Shown: positions 36,064 to 47,310, counted from the first letter of the stretch. The stretch: 64,000 nucleotides of DNA from Folioceros fuciformis (GCA_049999805.1 JBNGIO010006231.1:236973-300972); one strand, 5' to 3'. The notes: generated by a model from the letters alone, not told the origin. Numbers and translations: made by a program.

Positions 36064-39000
36064 CTACAAGGTACAATCCACCAGAAGCCTGGGGTAGTTG
36101 GCAGAGTCTGCACTGGCAAGAGTTGCGTCTGCTGTCAGTTCTTGGGACTGCTGCGATGTGACCAGGCTGGTGTCTTGGACGTCAGATGCTTCAGACTTTA
36201 CGTCATCCGTGAGCTCCATCACCTTCGCGAGGATGGTGTCGTAGGCTGCATGGCTAGTGTCTCCTGCCAGAAACGAGTGCACCAGCTCCGAGTGCTCGAT
36301 CCAGCTGATACCCGGTTTCTTCCAGGCACCTGCACGCCGTCTCATGTCTTCCACCTTGTTGGCCTCGTCTGTCATGAGGGCGTCCGCATATATGTTCGAC
36401 ATGAGAACGTACGGCGCATCCAGTTTCGGTTCCAACTTCACCGCATACTCGAAAGCTTGCCGACCCAGCTCCACGTTGCTGTGCTTCTGGCATGCCCCAA
36501 GGAGAGCGAGCCACAGTGGCAGAGAAGGCTCCATAGGCATGTTTGAGATAACTTCTGCTGCCTTATCCAGGAGGCCTGCACGGCCAAGGAGGTCGACCAG
36601 GCTCACGTAATGCTCTGTTGTGGGGGCGATATTGTGGTCTCTCATCATGGAGTCGAAGTACCACAGACCCTTCTCCACCATACCGCCGTGGCTGCATGCT
36701 GCCAGCACCGACAAGAAGGTCACTCCATGTGGCTTGATGCCTGAGTGTATCATGTCTTGAAAACATTGCAAGCTCCTTTTGCAATCCCCTTGCCGGGCAT
36801 ATCCTGCGAGCAGGGCAGTCCACAAGAACACATCTCTGTGCGGAGAGGCTTCGAAGACACGCTGTGCGTGCATCATGCTCCCACACTTGCTGTAAGCATG
36901 GACCAAAGTGGTGGTCAGCTTGTCACTAAGCTCCACCCCACTCTCCAGGATATCTGAATGGATCTGATGACACATTTTCAGAGAGCCAGTACTGCTGCAG
37001 GCTTTGAGGATGCAAAGAAAAGTAGTCTCATTAGGCCTCACACCTGCTGCTTGCATCTGGGCATACAGTTGCATTCCTTTCTCACCTTCCTCTTGCTGCG
37101 CATAGCCTGCAATCATTGCTGTCCAGGACACCACGTTGGGCTCCATGATCGTGTCAAAAACATGTCTTGCCTCCACCAGATCTCCGCAGTTGGCATACAT
37201 GTCTACGAGAGTGTTGGAGACAAATGCATGTGATTCGTATCCAAGTTTCGTAACTGCTGTATGGATCTCCTTTCCTTTCTGTAATGAAATTGGTTTCAGC
37301 AGCTGCCCATTCACGAGAGTGGCTGGCTCTGATGCTGCCAAGGTCCCACATGCTTTCAGCACGCTGACAAACGTCCAGCTGTCGGGAGCAACACGTTCCT
37401 CTGCCATTTGAGCATATAGCTCCAACGCCCTGTCAGCCTCGTCTTGCTGAACATACCCAGCCAGCATCGCATTCCATAGTACAACGTCACTCTCTGGAAG
37501 ACTGTCAAATGCATTCTGCGCATCAACCATACTCCCACAACTTGCGTACATTGCAACAACCGACGTTGCCACAAACACATCCAACTGCACTCCTCGTCTG
37601 ATTGCTTCAGCATGCACCTGCCTACCCCTATGTAGTGATGAAATCCTTACAGATTTTCCATCAAGAACCAGCGGTTGCTCCATGCTTCCACATGCCTTGA
37701 ATGCACTAACAAAAGTCCGACTCTCTGGCTTCAGGCCCTCCTCTTGCATTCGGGAAAACAGTTCTAAAGCCCTTTCACCATTTTCTTGCTGGGAATAACC
37801 AGCAACCAAAACATTCCACGACACCAGATCGCGCATTGGCAATTCATCAAACACGTGCTGCGCATCGGACATGCTTCCACACTTTGAATAAATGTCAATC
37901 AACGTGTTGCAAACGAATTGATTACCTCCATGGCCACTCCTCATTACATGTGTATGCACCTCCTTTGCAATTTTCAGGGAGCACAATCTAACCATTTGTC
38001 CATCCAAATCCACAGGCTGCTCCACAGCTGCCAGGCTGCCACATGCTTTCAACACGCTGACAAAAGTGCGGTTGTTGGGTTGGACCCCATCTTTCTGCAT
38101 TTGAGCAAAAAGCTTCAGAGCTTTGTGACCCTGTCCTTGCTGGGCATAACCTGCAATCATAGCTGTCCACAGCACGACATCTCGGTTAGGCAGCTTCTCA
38201 AACACCTCCGCAGCTTCTACCATACCTCCACAGTTTGCATACAAGTTGATAAGACTTGCGCTCATGAATGCATCCCCCTCATAGCCCAGTTTAGCAGCCT
38301 CAGCATGAATTCCCTTGGCCTGTTGCAAGCACCCTGCTTTGACCAAATGCCCATCCATCAAAACAGGTTTTTCTTGAGCCGTGAGGGAGCCATATGCTTT
38401 GAGCACACCAACAAAGGTGCGATTATCCGGCCCTACACCTTCCTCCCGCATTCGGGCAAATAGCTCCAGAGCTTTTGCCCCTTGCTCTTGCTGTGCATAG
38501 CCAGTAATCATTGCATTCCAGGATGCAAGATCTCGCTGAGGCAATGAATCGAAAACAGCCTGAGCATCTACCATGCTTCCACATTTGGCATACATCGCAA
38601 CCAAACTGGTCACAACAAACAGATTGGACTGGCAGCCAGTTCTCATGACCGCAGCATGAATCTTCCTCCCGCTATCCAAGGCTCCTAAGGTGGCACAGGC
38701 CTTAAGTAATTTCACAAGAGTGTATTCATTCGGCTGCACACCTTCCGCTGCCATCACCTGGTACATCCTAAGCGCCTCTTGCTCCTGTCCTGCTTTCACG
38801 TAGCCAGTGATGATGGCAGTCCACGAGAAACCAGTCCTTTCCGGCAGTATATTGAACACCTGCACCGCATGTGCCAAGCTCCCACACTTGAGAAATGTGT
38901 TTACAAGCAAGTTGCCCAGATAACTGTTGGCCTGTATTCCCTTCACACCGATATGAGCATGCACCCGCTTAGCCTCAGCCAGAGCCTTCCTTGTTATACA

Positions 39001-39387
39001 GCACCGAAGCAGATGACCATAGCACTCAACAGTGGGCACAGTTTTCTGCAAATCCATCTGCCGCAGAACTTCCATTGCCTCCTCCAAACGTCCATCTCCA
39101 CACAAGCTCTTCAACTTCTCTGCAGCCACGTCGCTTTTCCGTTTCTTTGGTGTCACCTCTGTAGGTCGAGACTTGCTCCACCAAGCATCCTTCAGCTTCG
39201 GTAGAGTCTTTGGACCGCTGGAGGGAGGCGGTCTCCCAGCAGGTGCTTGCACCCCACAGCTCACCCACAAGGAACCTTCTTTCCGCCTGAAGCCGAAACC
39301 TGGACACTTGAGAGACAAACCTAGCACGAAATCCGACCCTGGCCTAATAGCAGGATCTGCCCAGGCACTGGGGCCACACCCTGCCAT
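36064..39387 (-). CDS. PLS-class PPR protein, E subgroup
   Basis: 1107 residues in one exon. The N-terminus (about 1-90) is Ser/Arg/Pro-rich and may be an organelle transit peptide. A long array of P, L and S pentatricopeptide motifs follows (about 115-960), with repeated signatures such as LVNMYAKCGS-like, FDSLPQRDL-like and SWNAMITGYAQ-like. The end carries E1/E2 elements (GRAGLLDKAAEVISNMPMEP, APYVLMSNIYADA, KKPGISWIE), then an unusual Ser/Ala/Thr-rich tail without a DYW deaminase. Such proteins select C-to-U editing sites in plastid or mitochondrial RNA and borrow a deaminase in trans. Four consecutive repeat units carry an extra stretch of about 20 residues (near 335, 452, 555 and 660) before the KxIHA helix. 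The 74-residue gene lies just upstream. Confidence 0.9.
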   Translation of the reverse strand: MAGCGPSAWADPAIRPGSDFVLGLSLKCPGFGFRRKEGSLWVSCGVQAPAGRPPPSSGPKTLPKLKDAWWSKSRPTEVTPKKRKSDVAAEKLKSLCGDGRLEEAMEVLRQMDLQKTVPTVECYGHLLRCCITRKALAEAKRVHAHIGVKGIQANSYLGNLLVNTFLKCGSLAHAVQVFNILPERTGFSWTAIITGYVKAGQEQEALRMYQVMAAEGVQPNEYTLVKLLKACATLGALDSGRKIHAAVMRTGCQSNLFVVTSLVAMYAKCGSMVDAQAVFDSLPQRDLASWNAMITGYAQQEQGAKALELFARMREEGVGPDNRTFVGVLKAYGSLTAQEKPVLMDGHLVKAGCLQQAKGIHAEAAKLGYEGDAFMSASLINLYANCGGMVEAAEVFEKLPNRDVVLWTAMIAGYAQQGQGHKALKLFAQMQKDGVQPNNRTFVSVLKACGSLAAVEQPVDLDGQMVRLCSLKIAKEVHTHVMRSGHGGNQFVCNTLIDIYSKCGSMSDAQHVFDELPMRDLVSWNVLVAGYSQQENGERALELFSRMQEEGLKPESRTFVSAFKACGSMEQPLVLDGKSVRISSLHRGRQVHAEAIRRGVQLDVFVATSVVAMYASCGSMVDAQNAFDSLPESDVVLWNAMLAGYVQQDEADRALELYAQMAEERVAPDSWTFVSVLKACGTLAASEPATLVNGQLLKPISLQKGKEIHTAVTKLGYESHAFVSNTLVDMYANCGDLVEARHVFDTIMEPNVVSWTAMIAGYAQQEEGEKGMQLYAQMQAAGVRPNETTFLCILKACSSTGSLKMCHQIHSDILESGVELSDKLTTTLVHAYSKCGSMMHAQRVFEASPHRDVFLWTALLAGYARQGDCKRSLQCFQDMIHSGIKPHGVTFLSVLAACSHGGMVEKGLWYFDSMMRDHNIAPTTEHYVSLVDLLGRAGLLDKAAEVISNMPMEPSLPLWLALLGACQKHSNVELGRQAFEYAVKLEPKLDAPYVLMSNIYADALMTDEANKVEDMRRRAGAWKKPGISWIEHSELVHSFLAGDTSHAAYDTILAKVMELTDDVKSEASDVQDTSLVTSQQSQELTADATLASADSANYPRLLVDCTL

Positions 39388-39649
39388 CCTCCTGCTACTT
39401 CACCGACAACACATTAAACTGACACCGAATGGCTTCCAACTTCACAAGATGCTTGAGATTTCCATAACCGCGAGGGAAAGAAAAATAAAGGATTTGCCAG
39501 GGATTTTAATCACGATGTCTCCCCAAATGTGGCCTCAGTAAAATTTCTCATACAAAGAAAGGTCCTCAGTATGCAGCACAAGCACTGGACTGCATAACTT
39601 GGGACCAGAGAACAGAAGCCCTTTCCCGCGTCCCAAATCATGTACATGC

Positions 39650-40020
39650 CTAGTGTTTTTCCTCCTTCGGAATGGACTTCTCACCAGTTCCCAGCTCTTC
39701 CTTCGGCTTTGTGGCACCAGCCCTGCACAATAGAGACCAGGCAACCGTGAAACTTGGATGTCCGCCATCACAAAGAGGTGTCAACACGCATCCCATCCTA
39801 GACGACGTAAGTCCGAGCTTAATCCCAAAAGCACTACACACAGTGTCAAGAGAACAGGGGTTACAGACTTGGAGGCAGCCGCTGATTCTTCCTCTAGCCA
39901 CTGGCGGATATGACGTAGATTCCGACGAAGCACAATTCCAGATTGCCGCACATCACCCCGTAGCATCATGTAGGCGGCTCCTACTGCCACGACCGTCACA
40001 ACAAAATTGCTCAGCGCCAT
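39650..40020 (-). CDS. Conserved 74-residue membrane protein
   Basis: Two exons, 39869-40020 and 39650-39722, joined by a GT-AG intron, give 74 residues. An N-terminal hydrophobic helix (MALSNFVVTVVAVGAAYMML) is followed by a basic segment, the motif RRNLRHIRQWLEEESAAASK and a Lys/Glu-rich tail ending PKEEKH. I recognise this as a short protein conserved across land plants with no known function. The predicted topology is a single-pass anchor with a charged soluble tail. It sits 262 bp upstream of the PPR gene on the same strand. Confidence 0.85.
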
Positions 40021-41804
40021 GTCAGCTTCCCGCTCTCTCGTTGTTGGATCCACTTTGCATAAACGGCTAGCACAGCTCGCGCCACATCGCCAGAGCTCGT
40101 GTGATCGATAAACTGGATTGGAGCGGATGCTAATCCTGCATGATGTGCACATCGACTGGACGCTCTTCTCGGTGGGGGCATTTGGAAGAAAAATAAGCAA
40201 TAATGAAAGCTAAAAAGAAAACCGAAACGAAATAGGGTAGGAAAAAGACTTCTGTACCTCGAACAAGAGAAAAGACAATAGATAGGAGTAAGCATGACAA
40301 AGCTATTGCTACCAAAACGAATACAGATGCAAGAAAAAGGGTCAGCATATCATGTTTCGAGATCAGTCGGCGCCTTCAGTAGGAGCCTAGTTGCTGTTGT
40401 CCACCTTTATTTTTCGTGCCATTTTTATCGTTCTTCTTATCAATGTAGGAGCTTACAACTAAGCTCCTTTGCACACCGGCCTTCAGGATCTTCATCCATG
40501 TGCAATTTGAGGACTCTGACCTAATCCTACACTGGTTCTTTTTCCCAAAAGCTTTCTTAGGCTCTCTCAGCCCTTACATTGACGTCTTGCATTTCTTTCA
40601 TAGTGGCATGCTCTCTCGGCCCTGGCATTTCCTTCGGGGAAGCGAATGACATGCTTTGTGCGTACCTTTAATGGGAACTACTATTTCTTCTTCACCTTCA
40701 ATGATTTGCAGGGGTTACAAGGATTGCTGCTTGAGAAGCACTAGGCTAAGCTTTCTAGTCCGTCTCTTGGAGCTCTTCATCCCTGAGTCCTAAGGAGCTG
40801 AACTGCGCTCTTGTCCTGGTAAGGTACAAGCGCTTAGCTCCTCCACTCATCCAGGGATTTATTATCACAACCACGCCCTCTAGCAATGCAATGCGATTCC
40901 GCCTTAGCCTACGAATATGATGCAATTCCGCCTTCTGCTAATCTACCGTGTGGAGTCGTCTGTCCTCACTTGCGAGTCCGGTTCTGCCTTTGATGACTTT
41001 GCACCTTGCCCTACTACTGTGGAAACGTAAGCTTAACGAAGGGAGTTTCTTGGAGTCATGGCAAATAGAAGGCCTCCATGCTAGGGAAGGAGCACACCAG
41101 GCTAATCCAAACTCGTATGTACTTCTTCGGCGCTGAGGATAACTGTTGGAGCAAAAATGCACTAGATGCCTACTGCTTGTGTACAGATCCAGTTCCTTGC
41201 GCGCATTTGTGCCCTGCGGTCGTGACTTTATTGAGGTCGCGTAGTAAGTGTTCCATTCCTTTGTTCCATGACGCATTGTGATCTTAGGAACTTACAGTCT
41301 CCCGAAATACGACGCGTCACATAAGTTTGAGACAAAGACGAAACGAGTGTTGGAAGGAGGGACACACAAGGCAAGCAATTCGTCGAGCAGGTGCTTTGGT
41401 AGCGTTTAATAGAAGTGCGAGGTCTATGTGGAGAGCGCGCTCTGCGTATAATGCAATAGGCACATCGCTACCTACTTGCATACGCGAGTCTCAGAACGTA
41501 AGTTCTTCACTTCGTGCCATCACATGGACTTGTGGACACCGCAAAGTTATGTCACAAGCCAGGAGTGAAACCTGTCGCTGAGTAGCATGACGCCAGAATG
41601 AATACAAAAAGTAGCACACATTTTCCTAAAAGTTTCACACGTCCACAGACCTTTGAAACGCTTTCGTCCTGGAAGCGCAAAGAGAAAAAGCTTCTCTCCT
41701 TCACACTACTGGACGCACAGTATTCCGGCACATGGATGCACAGGAAGGAAGGAGCCAGCTTGGAAGTCAGAAAGGGTGCGGATGCTGGGATGCACAAATC
41801 GGTT
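40021..41804. other. Intergenic, 1.8 kb
   Basis: The upstream region of the 74-residue gene and the downstream region of the inhibitor gene. A hydrophobic 72-codon frame on the minus strand (40130-40348) overlaps the probable 5' leader; it could be chance or an upstream ORF. No gene was recognised. Confidence 0.4.
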
Positions 41805-42549
41805 CTAGAATACAAGAGGAGTCCTGGCCACCTTGCCCTTCTTGTCAACCAACACGTAAACTCGATTGCGTGTGTAAGCAAGCTTCACGGTGTTGAGGGC
41901 GTCTTCGGGCACGTAGCGGACGATGACACCGTAGAAATCATTGAGAATGGTCTGGACGGCATACTTGTAGTCCTTCCCTACCAGGTTGGGCCAGCCAGGG
42001 TACACCCCTGCCATTGCCGGTGCGGCGGACAGTCAAGTCAATTCACACGCATGCGCAAGAGCTTGAAATGCAAGGTCCCTTAACAGACGACAAATCCATG
42101 ACTCAGGAAGGGCACCAGCGATGGTATGACTCACGATTAGGATGCCACACCCCGCGCTGCGGAATCTCGTACACTTCGTCATTCTGGTCGGTGTAGATCC
42201 ATACGTCCTGTGGCGTGCCGCGGTTGGCAGGCGCTTCAGGAGGGGGAGTGTCGCCGGTCTGGAAGGAGGGCGCCCACACGCGCACGTTCTTCACCAGGCC
42301 GCTGTCCTTGATGGCCTCCACCGCCTTAGCGCTCTTCCAGCCCAAGTACTCGGGCCACGCATTCTTAGCACTCCCTGCATTACAAGCCTCAGGCCTCACG
42401 CAAATCCGGGTCCACAGCAACGGCAGGGCCGCGGCTTCGAGAGTGGGCTATTGCTCACCTTCCTTGAAAGGCGCACGATACGCAGCTTCCACACCCCCCA
42501 GCATCAGCACCGCAGCGCACACGAGAGCCAGCACCCAACGCACACCCAT
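41805..42549 (-). CDS. Secreted double-domain potato-inhibitor-I-like protein
   Basis: Exons 42459-42549, 42135-42374 and 41805-42007 give 177 residues in one frame. A signal peptide (MGVRWVLALVCAAVLMLGGVEA) precedes two inhibitor-I (family I13) units. Unit 1 starts NAWPEYLGWKSAKAVEAI and has an extended Pro-rich loop (TGDTPPPEAPANRG) before a VWIYTDQNDEVYEIPQ strand. Unit 2 is nearly canonical: WPNLVGKDYKYAVQTIL, then RYVPEDALNTVKLAYTRNRVYVLVD and KVARTPLVF. By comparison with eglin-like inhibitors the unit 2 reactive bond may be Leu-Ala in TVKLAYTRN (inference). There are no cysteines in either unit. It likely inhibits serine proteases in defence; unit 1 may have another role. The intron at 42008-42134 lies just before unit 2. 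Confidence 0.8.
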
Positions 42550-42858
42550 GGCACCGATTGCACAAAGAGGCCCACCTGCCGACGGATGGATGATCTCCGA
42601 CGGGTAAGAACCGTTCTCAAAGCCAGAGTGCTCATTGATGAGTCTTATACAAATTGCCGACAACCAGAAAAGCCGCCGCTCGGTCAACGGAGAAGCTTCC
42701 TTCCCATGTGCAAAATGCGGCTGCTGAAATCATGGAAGTTTGTAAATCGCAGCTGGAGTCATCCGCTCTTCACGCACCGACACGATGGTGCCTTTATCCT
42801 CGAAGCCCGCCAATTGCACCACGCCGATGCCCACCTAACACTCCTTCCTCTTTTGTCT

Positions 42859-45800
42859 TCACTCGGTGTAGAGCTGCACGGGTCGGGGCCACCTCTGCCC
42901 GTAGACGTCGGGGGCTGGGCACGACCGGTCCCAGGACCATGGTACATCTGAACGTACACAAACAGAGTTAGCTCATGTCCCCTGCCCCACAGCACGAATG
43001 TTCTCTGCTAAAAAACGAAGCACACAGTAAGGTACCTTCCTCTGGGTTGTAGGGTGTGGGGGGAATGGAGTAGGGTAATGGAAATCGGATGAGGTGGGTG
43101 GACTCCTGTGATTCACCACTCCATTGGGCAGTGACGAATTTCACGCTTCTCAGGCCTTCTTCTGTGCCGCTGCTTGAGGCTAGATCTGCTTTCAGTTCAG
43201 GTGCCTACCCCAAGAATAACTTGCACAGATCAGACTCCTGACTGACCCACAACGCAGATGCTGCAAAAAGGCATGCGTGATGTGCTTTCTACAAAGATGA
43301 ATAGCATTAGAGATTAGTCTGGTGAGTACAGGGAGTGGGTTTTTTTGATCGGTGCATGAGAAAGGATGGAGACGCTGTTTGCGTGCCAAGGAAGGTACGA
43401 AGCAGACTCCAAGCTGCACAGACAATGCACCTTGATAAGCTTCATAGTCACTGAAAAGCACATGAGAGACTGCATAAAGTCATGGCGAGTGCTGAATAGA
43501 CCTCGTACGAGCGAATCATCAGTTGGCTTGAGTTCTTTTGCAGAGCCCCCCAGGCAGCCTTACTCAGATTTGAGGACGTCAAGAGAAACCATCTGCAGGA
43601 ATGAGGCTGGTCAGGTCAAGCCCAGAGACGAGCCTTGCAAGATGACTTCGTTTGAACGATGCTTTTCTGAAGATGAGTTACTCACGCAATACTCTGATCA
43701 TGGTAGCGGACGAACGTTTTGATGTGTGGCATCGCCCGGCTGCACGTTTTCCAGGAAGCAGTTAGCATGCCTGCACATCATGAACGCGATTTCAAGCTCA
43801 TGTGAAGTAGCAACGACTGACCTTCTGCCAGAGTGCTCTGCTTGCCAGCGAGACCAATATCTGGAAAGGAAACTTTTCTGGATGTTCTTCAAGGGACTTG
43901 GTAGTGCATTTCCTGCGGCATAGCCCTGAAAGTTGAGCATAAGATCTTGTAAGAAGAATGGACTTTGGGTTCCCAGAGCTGCAGTCTTCAAAATCTCACC
44001 TCAAGTGACCATCGAACATTCTCTACCGTTGGCCATATGATTTGCACACTTCCAGGTCCCAGTGGTTTTTTCTCTTGAGTAGTGCCAGCACAAACAGATG
44101 CTGAAAACTCGGTCAGCCACTTTTCATCAAGGGAACCGAGAGAGGAGAACTGCAGACGCAGACAGACAGACACAGCTGATTACACAGTCACTTATCAGAA
44201 CATTGTCACTAATCCCAAAATCAAAACCATGGGATGATCAAGGACACACCTGATACACAACAGGAGCCCCAATAAACTCATCATCAAACCGCTCATTGGC
44301 CAATATCGTTCGCAGCTTCATATGACCCCACTTGGTGAGATTCCGTCCATTATGGTAACCGGGTACTGACGCTACCAATCGAACCTTAGCCAGATGCACA
44401 GAATTTTCCAACAATTCTTCTGTCAGCAGGCTTACTACAACAGCAGAGACATTCAGACATATCCTGAGTAGCATCCTTAGGTTCACGTATGTAAGGATGC
44501 AATAGTTCTGACAATTGAGCATCCTTACTTACAGAAGCATCGGCAAAATTGAATCTCCGAAAATACGCAGCAGTCACTTGGACATCCCCTTGCCCAGGTA
44601 TTGATGCTTTACATCCAGTCCACTGCTAGCCATGAAGCAAATAGGTCAATCGAAAATTCCCTTTGGCACCGCAAACATTGGCAACGAGTGACGCCATGAC
44701 GCCTTCATAATCCGGCTGCAGGAAGAAGTGTCGGACGTGCCTCCAGTGCTGTTAAGTATTCGACCAGATCATCCTCAAACACCGAGCTTTCCTTTGAAGC
44801 TGTCTTACTCTTCAGAGGAAAGTCCTGCATCCAGAGGCCCTGTGACTTGTTGTTCCAATCAACATGGATCAAATTCGCCGTGTGGATAATGATTCGGACC
44901 CCTGTCCTATAAATAAGGAACATGGCTTTTGAATGATGTGTGCCATACGAAATCCGAAGAGGGGGCTTGTACAACAACCAATGTGAGGGCTTGTGAGCCT
45001 GCACTTCAGAACACGGATATCAGACGGGAAACACACATTAAATTAAAATACTTCACAATCGGAAGACCAAACCAAACACGATAACCAAGATTGGGAAATA
45101 AAGATCTGAGAGTTCCCCCATGCCTGAAGGTGATCCAGAGACCCTCCGCCCTCTCCATGGAAAATTACGACTCGAGGTATCTCCTTGAGGAGTGGGCAAG
45201 CTGCCAACAACCACACCCATCAGAATGCAAAACGAAAAGATCCCAGCCGGCTATGCGACAGTCTAGCATGGGTTCGATCGCAACTTCCGCTACCAAACAC
45301 GGAACCCCACCAGATAAAAGCCATTGCAGATCGACCATGTAGTTGGAAATAAGGGCCACTTGTATGTCACCCTGCAGCGTACACCCGCCACTGTTACTCA
45401 CCATACTGGAGTGGAGGAACATCAACATTACCCTTTCAAACTTATCCCCAAGGCAAAGCCAGCTTGACGAAATGCCGTGTGTCTAAATACAAAGCTTCAG
45501 ACCTGTATAACATCCCCCACGGTCACACATCCTGCATTAGCCCAGCCAGGAAGATTCGCAACGCGCATGAGTCTGAACGTTGAAGAGAGCTCTGACACGC
45601 TGGGCTTTCCAGGCTCGACGGGCAAACTACTTCCCGCAACCATGCTGGCAGCTTGTGTAGACCCAGAACTGAAAGACCTCCTAACTCGCTCCAGCTCCAG
45701 CTTCACAGCCCTCTCCTCTTCCTCCTGCCACACACGCACGAGAAGGCGATGAATTGGGTCCTGAAACCTCAGTTACTGGAAGAAACTCGAATGTCCGTCG

Positions 45801-45900
45801 AATGCACCTGCAAACTCCGCGCCAGAGCCTCATCTTCGCTTATCTGCCTCTTCCGTTTCCTGGAAAGATCCTCCTCCTTCTCTCCACTACCACCCGTCAT
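42859..45900 (-). CDS. TDP1: Tyrosyl-DNA phosphodiesterase 1
   Basis: DNA-repair enzyme that frees 3' DNA ends from stalled topoisomerase I. Fourteen exons: 45808-45900, 45503-45724, 45311-45371, 45124-45200, 44741-44998, 44533-44622, 44250-44384, 44000-44149, 43822-43925, 43686-43739, 43502-43592, 43330-43413, 43036-43204 and 42859-42947. They give 558 residues with every phase consistent. The first catalytic motif is [12 protein letters not shown] with HTANL; the second is MPHIKTFVR with [11 protein letters not shown], giving both His-Lys-Asn sets. [20 protein letters not shown] and DVPWSWDR...[14 protein letters not shown] are further family marks. The N-terminus has a basic stretch and [10 protein letters not shown], resembling a ubiquitin-interacting motif. 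Introns 4 and 5 fit only with GC donors. Confidence 0.93.
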
Positions 45901-46063
45901 GGCCAGGAAAGCACAGGTCGAGATTAGCCTGGTCGACTGCGCGAAACCCCGAGCACAACTCTGCCAAGTGGAAATCCTCGCAAGGCCGTCACCTGGAAGA
46001 AGTTAGAGGAGTAGAAATTATACTCTAAAGTTTATTTAATTAAAATGCAATGTCTCCTGTCTT

Positions 46064-46147
46064 CCGACTTTAGCTCAGTTGGTAGAGCGGAGGACTGTAG
46101 AGTCGACAGATATCCTTAGGTCGCTGGTTCGAATCCGGCAAGTCGGA
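46064..46147 (+). tRNA. tRNA-Tyr (GTA) with 11-nt intron
   Basis: A full cloverleaf can be drawn. The acceptor stem CCGACTT pairs with AAGTCGG (discriminator A), the D arm is GCTC...GAGC, the anticodon stem GAGGA pairs with TCCTT, the anticodon GTA is at 46097-46099, and the T arm contains GGTTCGAATCC. An 11-base intron (46101-46111) interrupts the anticodon loop one base 3' of the anticodon, the standard place in eukaryotic tRNA-Tyr. The mature RNA is 73 nt before CCA addition. Confidence 0.97.
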
Positions 46148-46381
46148 CTGTATCGTACATTTTCAAAAATGCTTTTTACTCCTTGGTAATCTGTCTTGTC
46201 TAAACCAAATTCGGAATTACAAATTTTCGAGGAGAAAATTGGGTAGACTACTGTCGTCCGTGGAAGTGAGAAAAGTGAAACTGCAATGGTAAAGTCAGCC
46301 CTTTCCTTTCAGCCAATTATGGGACATTAACCCTTTCATGTGAGAAAAACGTCTGGGACCTTGCTTTGATTACTTGTGTCA

Positions 46382-47310
46382 TTATACACGATTAATGAGC
46401 TCCATACAAGGGGCAACTCTAGAGTCGGTCAGGGTTAGACGAGGATCCGTCCTCCTGGAACGTCCGGGGTGCTCCACGACGCGCANNNNNNNNNNNNNNN
46501 NNNNNNNNNNNNNNNNNNNNNNNNNNNNNNNNNNNNNNNNNNNNNNNNNNNNNNNNNNNNNNNNNNNNNNNNNNNNNNNNNNNNNCGGGCGACACGTCCG
46601 ACACCGGTGCAGGAGAGGATGCCAGAGGCACGACGCCGGCAAGAGGCGGCGCAGGCGGAGTCGATCCATCACCATGGGCACCAGGCGGAGCGCCTGAAGC
46701 TGGGCCGAGTCCGAGTCCGAGTCCGAGTCCGCGTCCACGTCCAGCAGCATGAGTGCACGTACTGCTCCACCACGGGGTTCTGGAATCCCTCGTAGTCTCG
46801 TTCACCAGGTACCCGGCGCCGTACGCCATGAGCTTGCCGCGGTGCAGCTCCAGCCCCCGCACATGGTGCGACGAGTGGCGTAGGGGATGTCGGCGGTGAC
46901 TGTGCCGTGGCGCTCGCTGGCGAAGGCGCGGAGGAGGGCGCGGGGTTCAGGTGGTACATGATGCCCTTGGATGACGCCACGTCCGGGTTGGCGATGGAGT
47001 CGGTGACAGAGGTTTCCAGGTTGAGCAGGCAGGCGGAGGTGCGGGGGCGGGGAGATGTGCAGGTTGAGGTAGTCGCCCCACAGGTACGGCCCGTCTTCGT
47101 TCAGCTGGTGGATGGTGGAGAGCGGCAGGTCCGTGGCCGGGTCGCTTGGGTGCAGACTGATGTCAAGGTATTGCCATGCCGGCATGGAATCCTTGACTGC
47201 CTCCTCACCAGGCGTGCGGTGGAAGGCCGACAGCTGCACGGCGCGGCCCAGCATGGTGGCGCCTCCCATGAGAAGCATTCGGATGCTTCTCCCCGACGCC
47301 ATTCCCATCC
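46382..47310 (-). pseudogene. Broken CapA/PgsA-like gene
   Basis: The region resembles the CapA family (bacterial poly-gamma-glutamate capsule synthesis, metallophosphatase fold), which is also found in some fungi and plants. The start reads MLLMGGATMLGRAVQ, then LDISLHPSDPATDLP and GPYLWGDYL in one frame. The next motif, CLLNLETSVTDSIANPD...KGIMYHLNP, is in another frame. HHVRGLELHRGKLMAYGAG and DYEGFQNPVVEQYVH then follow in further frames, and the family's central 100-150 residues between them are missing. No GT donor lies at the first frame change, so an intron does not explain it. A GACTCG hexamer tract (46704-46735) and a 100-N gap sit at the 3' end. I read this as a decayed copy; base errors near the gap could add to the damage. 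Confidence 0.65.
46486..46585. other. Assembly gap, 100 N
   Basis: 100 unknown bases inside or at the 3' end of the CapA-like pseudogene. Confidence 0.99.

Noticed and set aside
40130-40348. Hydrophobic 72-codon frame on the minus strand
   Set aside because: It is T-rich sequence read in a hydrophobic frame in the probable leader of the 74-residue gene. No conserved feature was recognised.
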